Below, one piece after another: positions 1 to 7,105 of a stretch of 34,467 nt of DNA. Below the pieces are notes generated by a model. The model did not search any database. It had not been told where the DNA came from and saw only the letters and a list, made by a program, of their open reading frames with translations. The DNA comes from Bacillus sp. ISL-55. Lineage in GTDB: Bacteria > Bacillota > Bacilli > Bacillales > Cytobacillaceae. Made by a program: the position numbers and the translations under genes. The stretch lies in assembly GCF_018613155.1 (NCBI RefSeq), contig NZ_JAGGQU010000012.1:1-34467 (forward strand), read 5' to 3'. Every line of letters starts with the position of its first letter. Position 1 is the stretch's first letter.

Positions 1-190
1 CGGAGCGATTTCGTTCTTCTCACGTCTCATTCGGGAACCGAAATAGTTATGAAAAACCCTAATAATTCTTGGTTAAGTCCATACCGTACAAGATAAAAAA
101 AAGTGGGACACAGCTCATTTCAGGCTGTGCCCGAGATTACATGGTTTGATCCTTATGATTCACGAGACGCCGGAACCGTCCCCTTGTCGC
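1..190. repeat. Dispersed repeat, copy 1 (GGAACCGTCCCC-ended element)
   Basis: The segment ends with CACGAGACGCCGGAACCGTC followed by CCCTTGTCGC, and near its start has CATTCGGGAACCGAAATA. Both blocks recur in the same order and orientation at 1135-1273, together with a shared middle (AAGTCCATACCGTAC here, GAGTCCATGCCGTACGAG there). An internal hairpin, GGGACACAGC / GCTGTGCCC, lies around 98-132. Its left edge may lie outside the window. It is noncoding; whether it is mobile is not shown. Confidence 0.65.
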
Positions 191-205
191 TATGCGATTA
201 CTGAA

Positions 206-552
206 ATAGAGGGAACATAGGGACGTACCATATGCTCCCCAAATTAACATTTAAAAAGAAGCACTGGATACGTCCCCATGCTTCAAAATAATGACTTAAA
301 TAATATATTGTATACCTAAAACAATGAAAGCCCTGCCTCTCTTTCATCCTTACGGCTCCTAGTCCGTGCCAGTGTGAATCAGGATTGCAAAAATCAAGTG
401 ACTACTAAACTTCAAACGTTCGTAAAGGAAATTCAAGTAATAAAAATGGAATAGATTGTAGAAAAACAAAAGAGGTTCATGCTCTAAAGGTGAGTTGGAG
501 AAGTTAAATGTCTTGGAAAAGAATTTTTTTCAGGAAATGTATTAAAGAAACC
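206..552. other. Intergenic stretch with no supported gene
   Basis: Between the first repeat copy and the carD-like gene I see only a further repeat-like hairpin (GGGACGTA near 212 with TACGTCCCC near 270) and AT-rich sequence. No reading frame has both a ribosome binding site and recognisable protein. The region is downstream of the minus-strand carD-like gene and could hold its terminator, but I cannot point to a clean U-tailed stem. Confidence 0.4.
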
Positions 553-1014
553 TTAACAGAAACTTTTTATTTGATTTTCAGTAATCCCTTTAATTAATCC
601 CAGTTCACTAATCAAAAATTTATGTGCGGTATCTAACATTTTTTTTTCGCTTGTATTAAGTGCTTTTTCTTTCTTCATACGCAATAAATCACGTACAACT
701 TCAGTACATTCTAGTATTTTACCTGTTTTTATTTTGTCCGCGTTCACTTTATACCTTTGTTTCCACGGCAGTAATCGATCTGATTCTCCATGCTGAAAAA
801 TGTTTATGATGTGTTTTAATGCAATTATGTCAGTAACAGGTCGTATATTTGAACTCGATATTTTACCCGCAGGAATCATGATTTGCATATTACCAATCAA
901 CATTTTTATGACATAATACTGTTGTTTTTTTCCGGAGATTTCCTTTTCTTCTATGGCTTTTATTATACCTACACCGTGCATTGGATAAACAATGTTATCG
1001 TCAATTTGAAACAA
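553..1014 (-). CDS. CarD-family transcriptional regulator (YdeB-like)
   Basis: About 153 residues. The N-terminal part (FQIDDNIVYPMHGVGIIKAI, then QYYVIKM and MIPAGKI) is the CarD/TRCF RNA-polymerase-interacting domain; the rest is helical, as in the CarD DNA-binding half. CarD proteins bind the RNA polymerase beta subunit and stabilise open promoter complexes. An ATG at 1029 opens the frame, but the sequence GGAGGTG at about 1026-1020 is a near-perfect Shine-Dalgarno seven bases before a TTG at 1014. That TTG start yields the family-typical N-terminus (M)FQIDDNIVYPMHG, so I prefer it. The gene is AT-rich and sits alone between two copies of a dispersed repeat. The family is seen directly; the promoter targets are unknown. 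Confidence 0.85.
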   Translation of the reverse strand: MFQIDDNIVYPMHGVGIIKAIEEKEISGKKQQYYVIKMLIGNMQIMIPAGKISSSNIRPVTDIIALKHIINIFQHGESDRLLPWKQRYKVNADKIKTGKILECTEVVRDLLRMKKEKALNTSEKKMLDTAHKFLISELGLIKGITENQIKSFC

Positions 1015-1134
1015 ATAATCCACCTCCATATATGGTAACCTTCTTAACCTTAACATATATAATATTTATTATCAAATTTTTAATAATATCATAAATTTAT
1101 TTTTACTGTCAATAATTTTTTCTTCAAAGAGGCT

Positions 1135-1273
1135 CAGGGACGTTTCTCAGGTCATTCGTAAACCGAAATAATTATAGTATTCTTGTTTGAGTCCATGCCG
1201 TACGAGACTGTGTTAGAGATTAAATGGTTATATTTTTTCAATTCACGAGACGCCGGAACCGTCCCCTTGTCGC
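1135..1273. repeat. Dispersed repeat, copy 2
   Basis: Begins with AGGGACGTTTCTCAGGTCAT and ends with GACGCCGGAACCGTCCCC. The ends are imperfect inverted repeats (GGGACGTTTC against GGGGACGGTTCC). It matches 1-190 in the same orientation, so the carD-like gene is bracketed by direct copies. There is no coding capacity. Confidence 0.65.
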
Positions 1274-1283
1274 ATCATTTGCA

Positions 1284-1420
1284 ACAAAAAAAGTAATCCA
1301 TCTCGTCGGCCAAACAAGAGTGGATTACCTTCGTGACAGCGACTTTCATCGCAGTTGAATCTTACCGTTCAGCATAATGGAATTCACCGGGTCCAAACCT
1401 CCGATAACATTCCCTCTACT
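1284..1420 (-). ncRNA. Candidate small RNA with intrinsic terminator
   Basis: Read on the minus strand, a TATAAT box lies at 1429-1424. About 130 bases later there is a strong terminator: GGTAATCC (1328) pairs with GGATTACT (to 1292), extended by an inner CUC/GAG helix and followed by seven U. The transcript would contain a GGAGG (1402-1398) and a 13-codon frame from GTG 1387 to TGA 1346. No recognisable -35 box is present, so a sporulation sigma factor or activator is possible. It is too far from the carD-like gene, with a repeat between, to be an obvious leader. I do not recognise an Rfam family. Confidence 0.45.
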
Positions 1421-1522
1421 TCCATTATACGACTAATAATATATTCTTTACAGACTACATTTTCTAAAATTCCTGACTTATACTGTTCTATACAAATCCC
1501 AAGAAATTAGAGGTGTATCAGT

Positions 1523-1939
1523 ATGAATGACAAAAAAGCTGTCTTAGATCATGGTCCTTTCTTTCACGGTACGAAAGCAGAACTAAACATTGGTGATTTA
1601 TTAGAACCGCAGCACTTATCAAATTACCAAGACAAAAAATCGAATTATATATATTTCACTGCAACATTAGATGCAGCTAAATGGGGTGCTGAATTAGCAG
1701 CATCTCAATCAAAAGAAAGAATTTACATTGTAGAACCTTTAGGTGACTTTGAAAACGATCCGAACTTGACTGATAAAAAATTCCCTGGGAACCCGACTCG
1801 TTCTTATCGGTCTAAATCCCCTTTGAAAATCATAGCTGAACTAAGTTCATGGGAAAGGCATTCCAATGAAGAAATAAATCATATGATTACATTTTTAAAA
1901 AAATTACGTGAACAAGGAACAGCTGTAATAGATGATTAA
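1523..1939 (+). CDS. arr: Rifamycin ADP-ribosyltransferase (Arr)
   Basis: 138 residues, the usual length for Arr. These enzymes transfer ADP-ribose from NAD+ to the ansa-chain hydroxyl of rifamycins and inactivate them in the cytoplasm. Diagnostic blocks are FFHGTKAELNIGDLLEP (His15 of the HGT motif), IYFTATLDAAKWGAELA (residues 43-59), IYIVEPLGDFENDPNLTDKK with the expected Asp84, and FPGNPTRSYRS. The start is preceded by AGAGGTG with good spacing. The gene is monocistronic: the next gene starts 155 bases later, and a U-tailed hairpin follows immediately. It is AT-rich compared with genes further right, in keeping with a mobile resistance-type gene. Identification is firm; the actual resistance level is not deducible. 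Confidence 0.93.
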   Translation: MNDKKAVLDHGPFFHGTKAELNIGDLLEPQHLSNYQDKKSNYIYFTATLDAAKWGAELAASQSKERIYIVEPLGDFENDPNLTDKKFPGNPTRSYRSKSPLKIIAELSSWERHSNEEINHMITFLKKLREQGTAVIDD

Positions 1940-1946
1940 TTATATG

Positions 1947-1983
1947 GGGACATGGGACCGTCCCCATGTCCCTCCTTTTTTTT
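1947..1983 (+). terminator. arr terminator, GGGACATG-type hairpin
   Basis: GGGACATGGG (1947-1956) pairs perfectly with CCCATGTCCC (1963-1972) around a 6-base loop, and eight T follow at 1976-1983. It begins 8 bases after the arr stop. The same hairpin sequence recurs at other gene ends in this window. Confidence 0.85.
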
Positions 1984-2094
1984 CGCCATAGCAGATAAAA
2001 AGAAAACGTGAAGAATCTGGGTGCTTCAGTAGTTATCATGACCGGTGCTGGCTATCCATATATATAGTGTAAAAGCTAATGGGAGTAGAAATCA

Positions 2095-3375
2095 TTGGAC
2101 AAACAGAATAGCAGGTTTCGGTGGGTTGTATTTTTTTCCGTATTGTTCACTTACTTATTAATGTCGAGCCAGCGAACAGCTCCGGGATTGATTACGGAGC
2201 AGGTGATGAACGATTTTCATGTAACAGCAACAACGATTGGGTTACTGACGAGTATGCAATTCTTTGTTTATACTAGTTTGCAGATTCCTATGGGGATTTT
2301 GGCTGATCGGTATGGGCCTAATTTTTTTCTGATTATAGGTGCAGTCGTTACTGGGATTGGCACGATCATTTATAGTCTTGGGACACATGAGTTTGTTTTG
2401 TTTTTTGCCAGAATCCTTACGGGAATTGGCGATGCGACGATTTGGGTTAACTTGGTGTTGATTTTAGGCCAATGGTTTAAAGTAAAGGAATTTGTTCGAT
2501 TGATTGGTTTCGCGGGAATGACGGGAAGTCTTGGATTCCTTCTGGCGACCGTTCCTTTCTCGGCATGGATTGACTTACTTGGGTGGAGATCAGCTTTTTT
2601 TTCAGCGGGGATCGCTTTATGTTTAACCGGAATCCTTCTTTATATTGTACTGGTAAAGAAACCAAGACAACTTTTTCCTAACGAATCGGTAACTGTAAAT
2701 GATGAAATTCAACGTCAAAACATTTCGATGTTACTGAAAAGAATCGTTTTGAATCGGCAGGCATGGGCTTTATTCTTCTGTCATTTTGGGGTTGTTGGCG
2801 GTTATGTAGGCTTTATTAGTTCATGGGCAGTGCCTTATGGGATGAATATGTATGATCTGACTCGATCCGATGCCAGTCAACTAGTAATGGTTGGCCTTAT
2901 AGGGGCACTTATAGGGGCTCCGCTGACCAGTTGGATTGCAGGTCGGCTTGGAACCATTAAGCGTCCTTATGTCATTGTACATTTTATTATATTATCAAGC
3001 TGGACTGCCTTCCTTTTATTCAAAGGGAATCCTCCACTTTTCATGCTCATCTTGCTTTTCTTTATCATCGGTTTTGGATTTGGAGCAAGTGCCTTAACTT
3101 TTGCTGTCGTCCGCCAATCCTTTCCTATTAGAGAATCCGGCCTTGTATCTGGTTTTGCGAATACCGGTGGCTTCCTAAGTGCTGTTCTACTGCCAGGATT
3201 TTTCGGAAAAGTATTGGATCATTTTCAGTCAGTTTCAGGCAGTATGACTGAAGGCTATTTTTATGGTTTCATCATTCCAGTCATCTTTTCTCTAATTGGC
3301 TTGTTTGGAGTGATGACTATAAAGGAAATGCGTCAGACTGATTCGGCAGAGACTGAATTTTCCCGTCTAAAATAA
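2095..3375 (+). CDS. MFS transporter
   Basis: 426 residues with about twelve hydrophobic helices, a full-length major facilitator. Family signatures are the loop 2-3 motif GILADRYGP (residues 68-76) and the RILTGIGDA stretch in helix 4; a second-half counterpart, AGRLGTIKRP, follows near 282. The start is a TTG at 2095 with GGGAGTAG nine bases upstream. The family moves small solutes by proton-coupled symport or antiport in the cytoplasmic membrane. The general layout resembles organic-anion or sugar-phosphate type permeases more than drug pumps, but no substrate can be named. It stands alone and converges on the thioredoxin-like gene. Confidence 0.85.
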   Translation: MDKQNSRFRWVVFFSVLFTYLLMSSQRTAPGLITEQVMNDFHVTATTIGLLTSMQFFVYTSLQIPMGILADRYGPNFFLIIGAVVTGIGTIIYSLGTHEFVLFFARILTGIGDATIWVNLVLILGQWFKVKEFVRLIGFAGMTGSLGFLLATVPFSAWIDLLGWRSAFFSAGIALCLTGILLYIVLVKKPRQLFPNESVTVNDEIQRQNISMLLKRIVLNRQAWALFFCHFGVVGGYVGFISSWAVPYGMNMYDLTRSDASQLVMVGLIGALIGAPLTSWIAGRLGTIKRPYVIVHFIILSSWTAFLLFKGNPPLFMLILLFFIIGFGFGASALTFAVVRQSFPIRESGLVSGFANTGGFLSAVLLPGFFGKVLDHFQSVSGSMTEGYFYGFIIPVIFSLIGLFGVMTIKEMRQTDSAETEFSRLK

Positions 3376-3406
3376 GCAGATGCATTCTTTTTTTCCTGAA
3401 TAGTAA

Positions 3407-3430
3407 GGACATGGCCACCTGGACATGTCC
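3407..3430. terminator. Hairpin between convergent genes (GGGACATG family)
   Basis: GGACATG (3407-3413) and CATGTCC (3424-3430) form a stem between the convergent MFS and thioredoxin-like genes. No clear U-run follows on either side, so it is a weaker terminator candidate than the copy after arr. Confidence 0.5.
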
Positions 3431-3438
3431 CTGCTTAT

Positions 3439-3996
3439 TCACTTCAAAATAGCTGATATCGTCTCCTTAAAACTATCATAAACATCTGACCAAAGGGCTG
3501 GATCTTCTGCATATCTTTTTCTTAAAGAACCAAAGGCCTCTTTTTGTTTCTCCGCAAAGGAAGGATCCTCTTTTGGCGGCAATGCGGCACGAACTTCATC
3601 GACGATTTGCTGAGCTTTGGGTGCACGAGGTCCCCACTTTCCGAGTAAATCTCCTTGATTATTAAAGATTAAAATCATCGGAATGGCACGTCCGCCGTTT
3701 GTTAAGTGGCGATCAATCAAATCTGTATCCGCATCTCGTAATGCGACGCGCACTTCAATCTCTGCAGCTTCAGCTAATTTGCGAATAACAGGATTGATCA
3801 TCATCGCATCCCCACACCAGTCTTCAGTAATCGTCAGCAAATGCAGTTGATGTTGTTTTAACTCTTCTGCAAATCCATCTGCAGGAAGCTGGAATTGTTC
3901 ATAAACAGCAAAGCTTTCCTCTTTTAACATGTCCATTTCATTCATATAAGCTTGAATGGATTTCCCCTCTTCAAAATACTGTTGTTCGGTTTTCAT
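3439..3996 (-). CDS. Thioredoxin family protein with a single active-site cysteine
   Basis: 185 residues. The core LLTITEDWCGDAMMINPVI (about 53-71) is the thioredoxin beta-alpha segment, followed by VRVALRDADTDLI and a cis-proline region GGRAIPMILIF typical of the fold. The usual CxxC is WCGD, leaving only Cys61, so a classical dithiol-disulfide reductase role is unlikely; monothiol or binding activity is possible. This matches a common Bacillus group annotated simply as thioredoxin family protein. The protein is predicted cytoplasmic, with no signal peptide. The ATG start has a plausible GGGAGACATTT upstream. It is a single gene; function unknown beyond the fold. Confidence 0.8.
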   Translation of the reverse strand: MKTEQQYFEEGKSIQAYMNEMDMLKEESFAVYEQFQLPADGFAEELKQHQLHLLTITEDWCGDAMMINPVIRKLAEAAEIEVRVALRDADTDLIDRHLTNGGRAIPMILIFNNQGDLLGKWGPRAPKAQQIVDEVRAALPPKEDPSFAEKQKEAFGSLRKRYAEDPALWSDVYDSFKETISAILK

Positions 3997-4224
3997 TTAA
4001 ATGTCTCCCTCGTTTCAAAATAAACCCATATAGTAATATAACCCAGTCATCAACTTATTCATGACTATCTATTGATCTAATCACAGCATCAGTCCTATTA
4101 GCACCATTTATCATACTCTAATTTTCATAAAAACGGTGAGCTTTGTCTCGCTGAATGCCTGAATCTAATGCCACATATTCAGCCTTAAAAAGTTTATCAA
4201 TTCTTCTTTGTAAGTCTTATAAAC

Positions 4225-5034
4225 CTACTCTTCCCGGGTGACTGGAACGGTTACTCCACGGCAAAGCTTTTCCCTCAGGACCGCTCTCTCCCATACAAAA
4301 AAAGATAGTTCACTAGCCCATAAACCGTATGTAAGCTTTGATGGATGAACACCGTCACTGAAAAAATCCTCTGCTTTCAGGTTCATTCGTGTTCGCCAAT
4401 CTTTTAGTCGGATTTTCTGATCATTGTAATGAACATCATTGAACTTTGAGACCGTACTCAACAATTCATTCCCCAATATATCGACCAAATTCCCGATGAA
4501 AACCCTGATTAAAAATGGAAATGCCGGAAAGTCTTTGATCGGCGGCATATTGGCAAACACGATAGGCACATCCTCAAATTTTGACCTCAGATCTGTCACT
4601 AGATTTTCTGATTGCTTTTGCCAGGACCAAGGATTATTTAGGGTAAAGGCATCATTGGCTCCAAGGCCGATCACTACCAGATCCACTGTATTGTCTGGAA
4701 TCACCGGAACAATCTTTTCTCTGATCTTTTTTAGTGTGAAGCCACTTTTTGCATACACTTCCCAATGGATTGTCGCATTTGTTTTTTCTGCTAATTCTTT
4801 TGCGAACACACCCGCGAACCCTTCCTCATGATGATCAACACCCACACCGGCAATCGAACTCTCTCCCAGAAAAATAACTCGAAACTCTTGATCACCTTCA
4901 ATTTTCACCATGCCTTTGGATCCTTTCGCTTCAGGTAACCGGGGCGTATTTGCTCTGACCCTTTTTCCTTGAAAATATAAAAATGGCAGGAAAGGAACGA
5001 TGATTATACTGCCGAACAAATATAATAATCTCAT
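4225..5034 (-). CDS. SGNH/GDSL hydrolase family protein
   Basis: 269 residues. An N-terminal hydrophobic helix (about 3-21) without a lipobox suggests a membrane anchor or uncleaved signal. The catalytic blocks are all present: VIFLGESSIAGVG with nucleophile Ser59, the oxyanion Gly in the block near 97, GLGANDA (Asn127), and DGVHPS with Asp227 and His230. SGNH enzymes hydrolyse esters on lipids, sugars or cell-wall polymers; the anchored N-terminus fits an extracytoplasmic substrate. The upstream AAAGGA is rather far from the ATG, so expression may be modest. No neighbour suggests a specific substrate. Confidence 0.85.
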   Translation of the reverse strand: MRLLYLFGSIIIVPFLPFLYFQGKRVRANTPRLPEAKGSKGMVKIEGDQEFRVIFLGESSIAGVGVDHHEEGFAGVFAKELAEKTNATIHWEVYAKSGFTLKKIREKIVPVIPDNTVDLVVIGLGANDAFTLNNPWSWQKQSENLVTDLRSKFEDVPIVFANMPPIKDFPAFPFLIRVFIGNLVDILGNELLSTVSKFNDVHYNDQKIRLKDWRTRMNLKAEDFFSDGVHPSKLTYGLWASELSFFVWERAVLREKLCRGVTVPVTREE

Positions 5035-5112
5035 ATATTTTAAATGATCCTTTCAATTGGTTGGGACACAGCGACTGTTCTCCTATCCCTTTACATTACT
5101 TTTCACTATCAA

Positions 5113-5550
5113 TCATGGCGTCGTAGCCATTCCTTCATTTAAATATTCCTTTAATCGCTCTTTTGTTTCAGAGGAAAGTGGTGCAGATTTTCTAGTGTGC
5201 TCGTCCATTTGCACGATGACGGTTTCTGCCACTGCAGCAAGCTTTCCATTTTGGTAGATTCCTTGGAATAAAGAAAAGGAACTGTTGCCAACTCTTGTAA
5301 TGGCACTGCCGATTTCCACCGTTCCAGGCCAGCGTATTTCAGAAAGTAAATCCAGCTTCAGACTCGCTATCACAAACGAGGCATTTTCACCATGCAGCGG
5401 CTCATTTGCATACAGCAGCTCCGTCCTTCCCGTTTCCAGAAACGTTGAAAACAGTGCGTTATTTACATGTCCCTGCCGATCCGTATCTGCATACCTGATC
5501 TTGTCATATGCCTTTAATGGGAAATCTTTATATTCTGGTCTCATCTGCAT
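5113..5550 (-). CDS. Acyl-CoA thioesterase, 4HBT hot-dog fold
   Basis: 145 residues, single hot-dog domain. The signature KIRYADTDRQGHVNNALF (about 17-34) contains the catalytic Asp-x-x-x-His-Val-Asn arrangement of the 4-hydroxybenzoyl-CoA thioesterase/FadM group, and FLETGRTELL follows, as usual. Such enzymes hydrolyse acyl-CoA thioesters in the cytoplasm. The start has AGGAGG about ten bases upstream. It is transcribed away from the TetR operon, but lies outside the operator cluster by more than 250 bases, so co-regulation is unproven. The substrate is unknown. Confidence 0.88.
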   Translation of the reverse strand: MQMRPEYKDFPLKAYDKIRYADTDRQGHVNNALFSTFLETGRTELLYANEPLHGENASFVIASLKLDLLSEIRWPGTVEIGSAITRVGNSSFSLFQGIYQNGKLAAVAETVIVQMDEHTRKSAPLSSETKERLKEYLNEGMATTP

Positions 5551-5583
5551 ACCATCATTCCTCCTATATCTATGCTTCTAGAG

Positions 5584-5817
5584 TCAATTCCTGCTAGATA
5601 CATTCTTCAACACCTTTAACAATAAATCCTTCTTCGACAATTGGCCGCCAGAACCTTTCCCACCTCTCACTTTTTGTGAGTTGCTCGAACCTTTCCCATT
5701 TCTATCACTTCCTGTCCTGTCCGCACCCCTGCTGGTAAGTGTCCTTTTCGGGCTGGATAGGAAGCAATGAGTTGGGAACAGTAGTACTAATTGTTGGATA
5801 GAACAACTCCCTAACAT
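5584..5817 (-). CDS. Doubtful small ORF next to the TetR operator region
   Basis: A 77-codon open frame with a Gly/Ser/Lys-rich middle (around GKGSSNSQKVRGGKGSGGQ) and a plausible helical tail ending KVLKNVSSRN. Its only ATG lies inside the first operator copy at 5816-5830 and has no ribosome binding site, which argues against translation from there. The tail has a protein-like composition, so a shorter or decayed gene is possible. I recognise no family. Confidence 0.2.
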   Translation of the reverse strand: MLGSCSIQQLVLLFPTHCFLSSPKRTLTSRGADRTGSDRNGKGSSNSQKVRGGKGSGGQLSKKDLLLKVLKNVSSRN

Positions 5818-5830
5818 GACACACTGTCAC
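5816..5830. promoter_or_regulatory. TetR operator copy O1
   Basis: ATGACACACTGTCAC, an imperfect palindrome with TGACA and TGTCA half-sites around CAC. It lies just upstream of the -35 box of the tetR promoter and is identical to O3. Confidence 0.75.
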
Positions 5831-5838
5831 TTTTTACA

Positions 5839-5867
5839 TTGACAAGTGACAGTGTGTCATATACTAT
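5839..5867 (+). promoter_or_regulatory. Promoter of the tetR operon
   Basis: A consensus TTGACA (5839-5844) is followed, after exactly 17 bases, by TACTAT (5862-5867), giving a predicted transcription start near 5874. The spacer is almost wholly occupied by operator O2, so repressor binding should exclude RNA polymerase. Confidence 0.8.
5846..5860. promoter_or_regulatory. TetR operator copy O2, inverted
   Basis: GTGACAGTGTGTCAT, the exact reverse complement of O1 and O3. It fills the spacer between the -35 and -10 boxes. Confidence 0.78.
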
Positions 5868-5878
5868 TAAGATACAAT

Positions 5879-5893
5879 ATGACACACTGTCAC
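5879..5893. promoter_or_regulatory. TetR operator copy O3
   Basis: ATGACACACTGTCAC, identical to O1. It lies between the predicted transcription start and the ribosome binding site. Centre-to-centre distances O1-O2 and O2-O3 are 30 and 33 bases, close to three helical turns each. Confidence 0.75.
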
Positions 5894-5906
5894 ATCGCGA
5901 AAAGGA

Positions 5907-6536
5907 GTGATTACCATCCCTAAGCAAACATTTTTCAATTTATCAGAAAGTAAAAGGAAAAAGCTTCTTGAATCAGCAGATTTAGAATTCACACGTGTTC
6001 CTTTTTTCGAGGCTTCCATAGCGAATATCATTAAAACTGCAGGTATATCGAGGGGCAGCTTTTATCAATATTTCGAAGACAAAGATGATTTATATTTCTA
6101 TTTATTAGAAGGAAAATTAAAGACGGCCAAAGTATACTTCAGCGGCTTGTTGGAAACACATCATGGGGATTTAATTGAAGCTGTGATTGAACTGCAATCT
6201 TACTTTTTACGTGCGTTATCGGATGAGGAAGAAAAGCAATTCTTGAAAAATGCACTGCTTTATACAACCCATAGAGTGGAAAGTTCCTTTACAAGTATTT
6301 GGGATACCTACCTGGACCACCAGGAGTTCAAGAAGGTCGGAGAACTGATCAATAGAGATTACCTGAATATAGGGGCCGATCAAGAGCTGTTAAATATCTT
6401 CAAAATTGTCTCGGCACTGGCCTTTAACAACCTGATCGAAAAAACAGTAAAGGGCTTATCTGATGATGAGGCAATGGAGTCCTTTAAACTTAGTATGAGT
6501 TTATTGAAACAAGGGATTTACAAGCAAAACATATAA
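5907..6536 (+). CDS. TetR-family transcriptional regulator
   Basis: About 206-209 residues. The N-terminal helix-turn-helix is clear (IANIIKTAGISRGSFYQYFE, then DKDDLYFYLLE); the C-terminal half is the variable ligand-binding domain. Three identical 15-bp palindromes cover its own promoter, so it is very likely an autorepressor that also controls the spx-like and alarmone-synthetase genes downstream (30 and 128 base gaps). The start is odd. The first usable codon is GTG 5907, but that GTG is part of the AAGGAGTG Shine-Dalgarno itself. The homologous N-terminus (M)PKQTFFNL would begin at 5916, where the codon is ATC. Either ATC is used as a rare start or GTG 5907 is used from a poor context. 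The effector is unknown. Confidence 0.88.
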   Translation: MITIPKQTFFNLSESKRKKLLESADLEFTRVPFFEASIANIIKTAGISRGSFYQYFEDKDDLYFYLLEGKLKTAKVYFSGLLETHHGDLIEAVIELQSYFLRALSDEEEKQFLKNALLYTTHRVESSFTSIWDTYLDHQEFKKVGELINRDYLNIGADQELLNIFKIVSALAFNNLIEKTVKGLSDDEAMESFKLSMSLLKQGIYKQNI

Positions 6537-6566
6537 TTCACCGACAAATGCAGAGGTGCAGGTAAA

Positions 6567-6977
6567 ATGACTGTAACGATCTATGGATTAGGATGCAAAT
6601 CAACAAAGAAGGCCAGACAGTGGATGATACACAATCAAATCCCTTTCGTAGAGAGGAATATGATGGATGAGCCTTTGACCATTACGGAACTTCAAGAACT
6701 TTTACAATTGACCACGGATGGTACTGACGACATTATCTCCAAGAGATCCATTCCTTATAAAACGTTGAATCGGGATTTGGATGATCTTTCTTTACATGAA
6801 TTTCTAGAAATTATCCGCAAACACCCCAGATTACTGAAAAGCCCTCTTATCGTGGAAAAAAAGAAACTTCAGGTCGGTTATAACGAGGAAGAGATTCGGA
6901 AATTTCTTCCGAGAAAGGTTCGTAAGTTTCAGAGGCTACAATGGAAAATCGATCACTTACAAATTATTGATCATTAA
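6567..6977 (+). CDS. Spx/ArsC-family regulator lacking the second redox cysteine
   Basis: 136 residues, very close in length to Spx (131). Spx hallmarks are IPFVERNMMDEPLTITELQE, TDGTDDIISKRS with the conserved Gly52, and LQVGYNEEEIRKFLPRKVR near the C-terminus. Spx binds the RNA polymerase alpha C-terminal domain and reprogrammes transcription during disulfide stress. Here the CxxC redox switch is Cys10-Lys-Ser-Thr13, so no intramolecular disulfide can form. The LLRRP motif of Spx is LLKSP, losing the arginine next to the switch. It is therefore probably a constitutive or differently sensed paralogue whose activity is set by transcription. It lies 30 bases after tetR, so shares its promoter. 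The ribosome binding site is AGAGGTG. Confidence 0.87.
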   Translation: MTVTIYGLGCKSTKKARQWMIHNQIPFVERNMMDEPLTITELQELLQLTTDGTDDIISKRSIPYKTLNRDLDDLSLHEFLEIIRKHPRLLKSPLIVEKKKLQVGYNEEEIRKFLPRKVRKFQRLQWKIDHLQIIDH

Positions 6978-7105
6978 CTTTGATTTCAATATAGGCGCTT
7001 TAAAAATTTTTATAAGAATTGGTGGTCTTCCTGCAATTACGGATCCGACTTAATGGTTTGTACTGGCAGGGAATTAAGAATTTAACCACAAGGAGAAACC
7101 TACAA

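Noticed and set aside
1-2000. Resistance transposon or integron carrying arr
   Set aside because: No transposase, integrase or attachment-type site is visible; the flanking repeats bracket the CarD-like gene, not arr.
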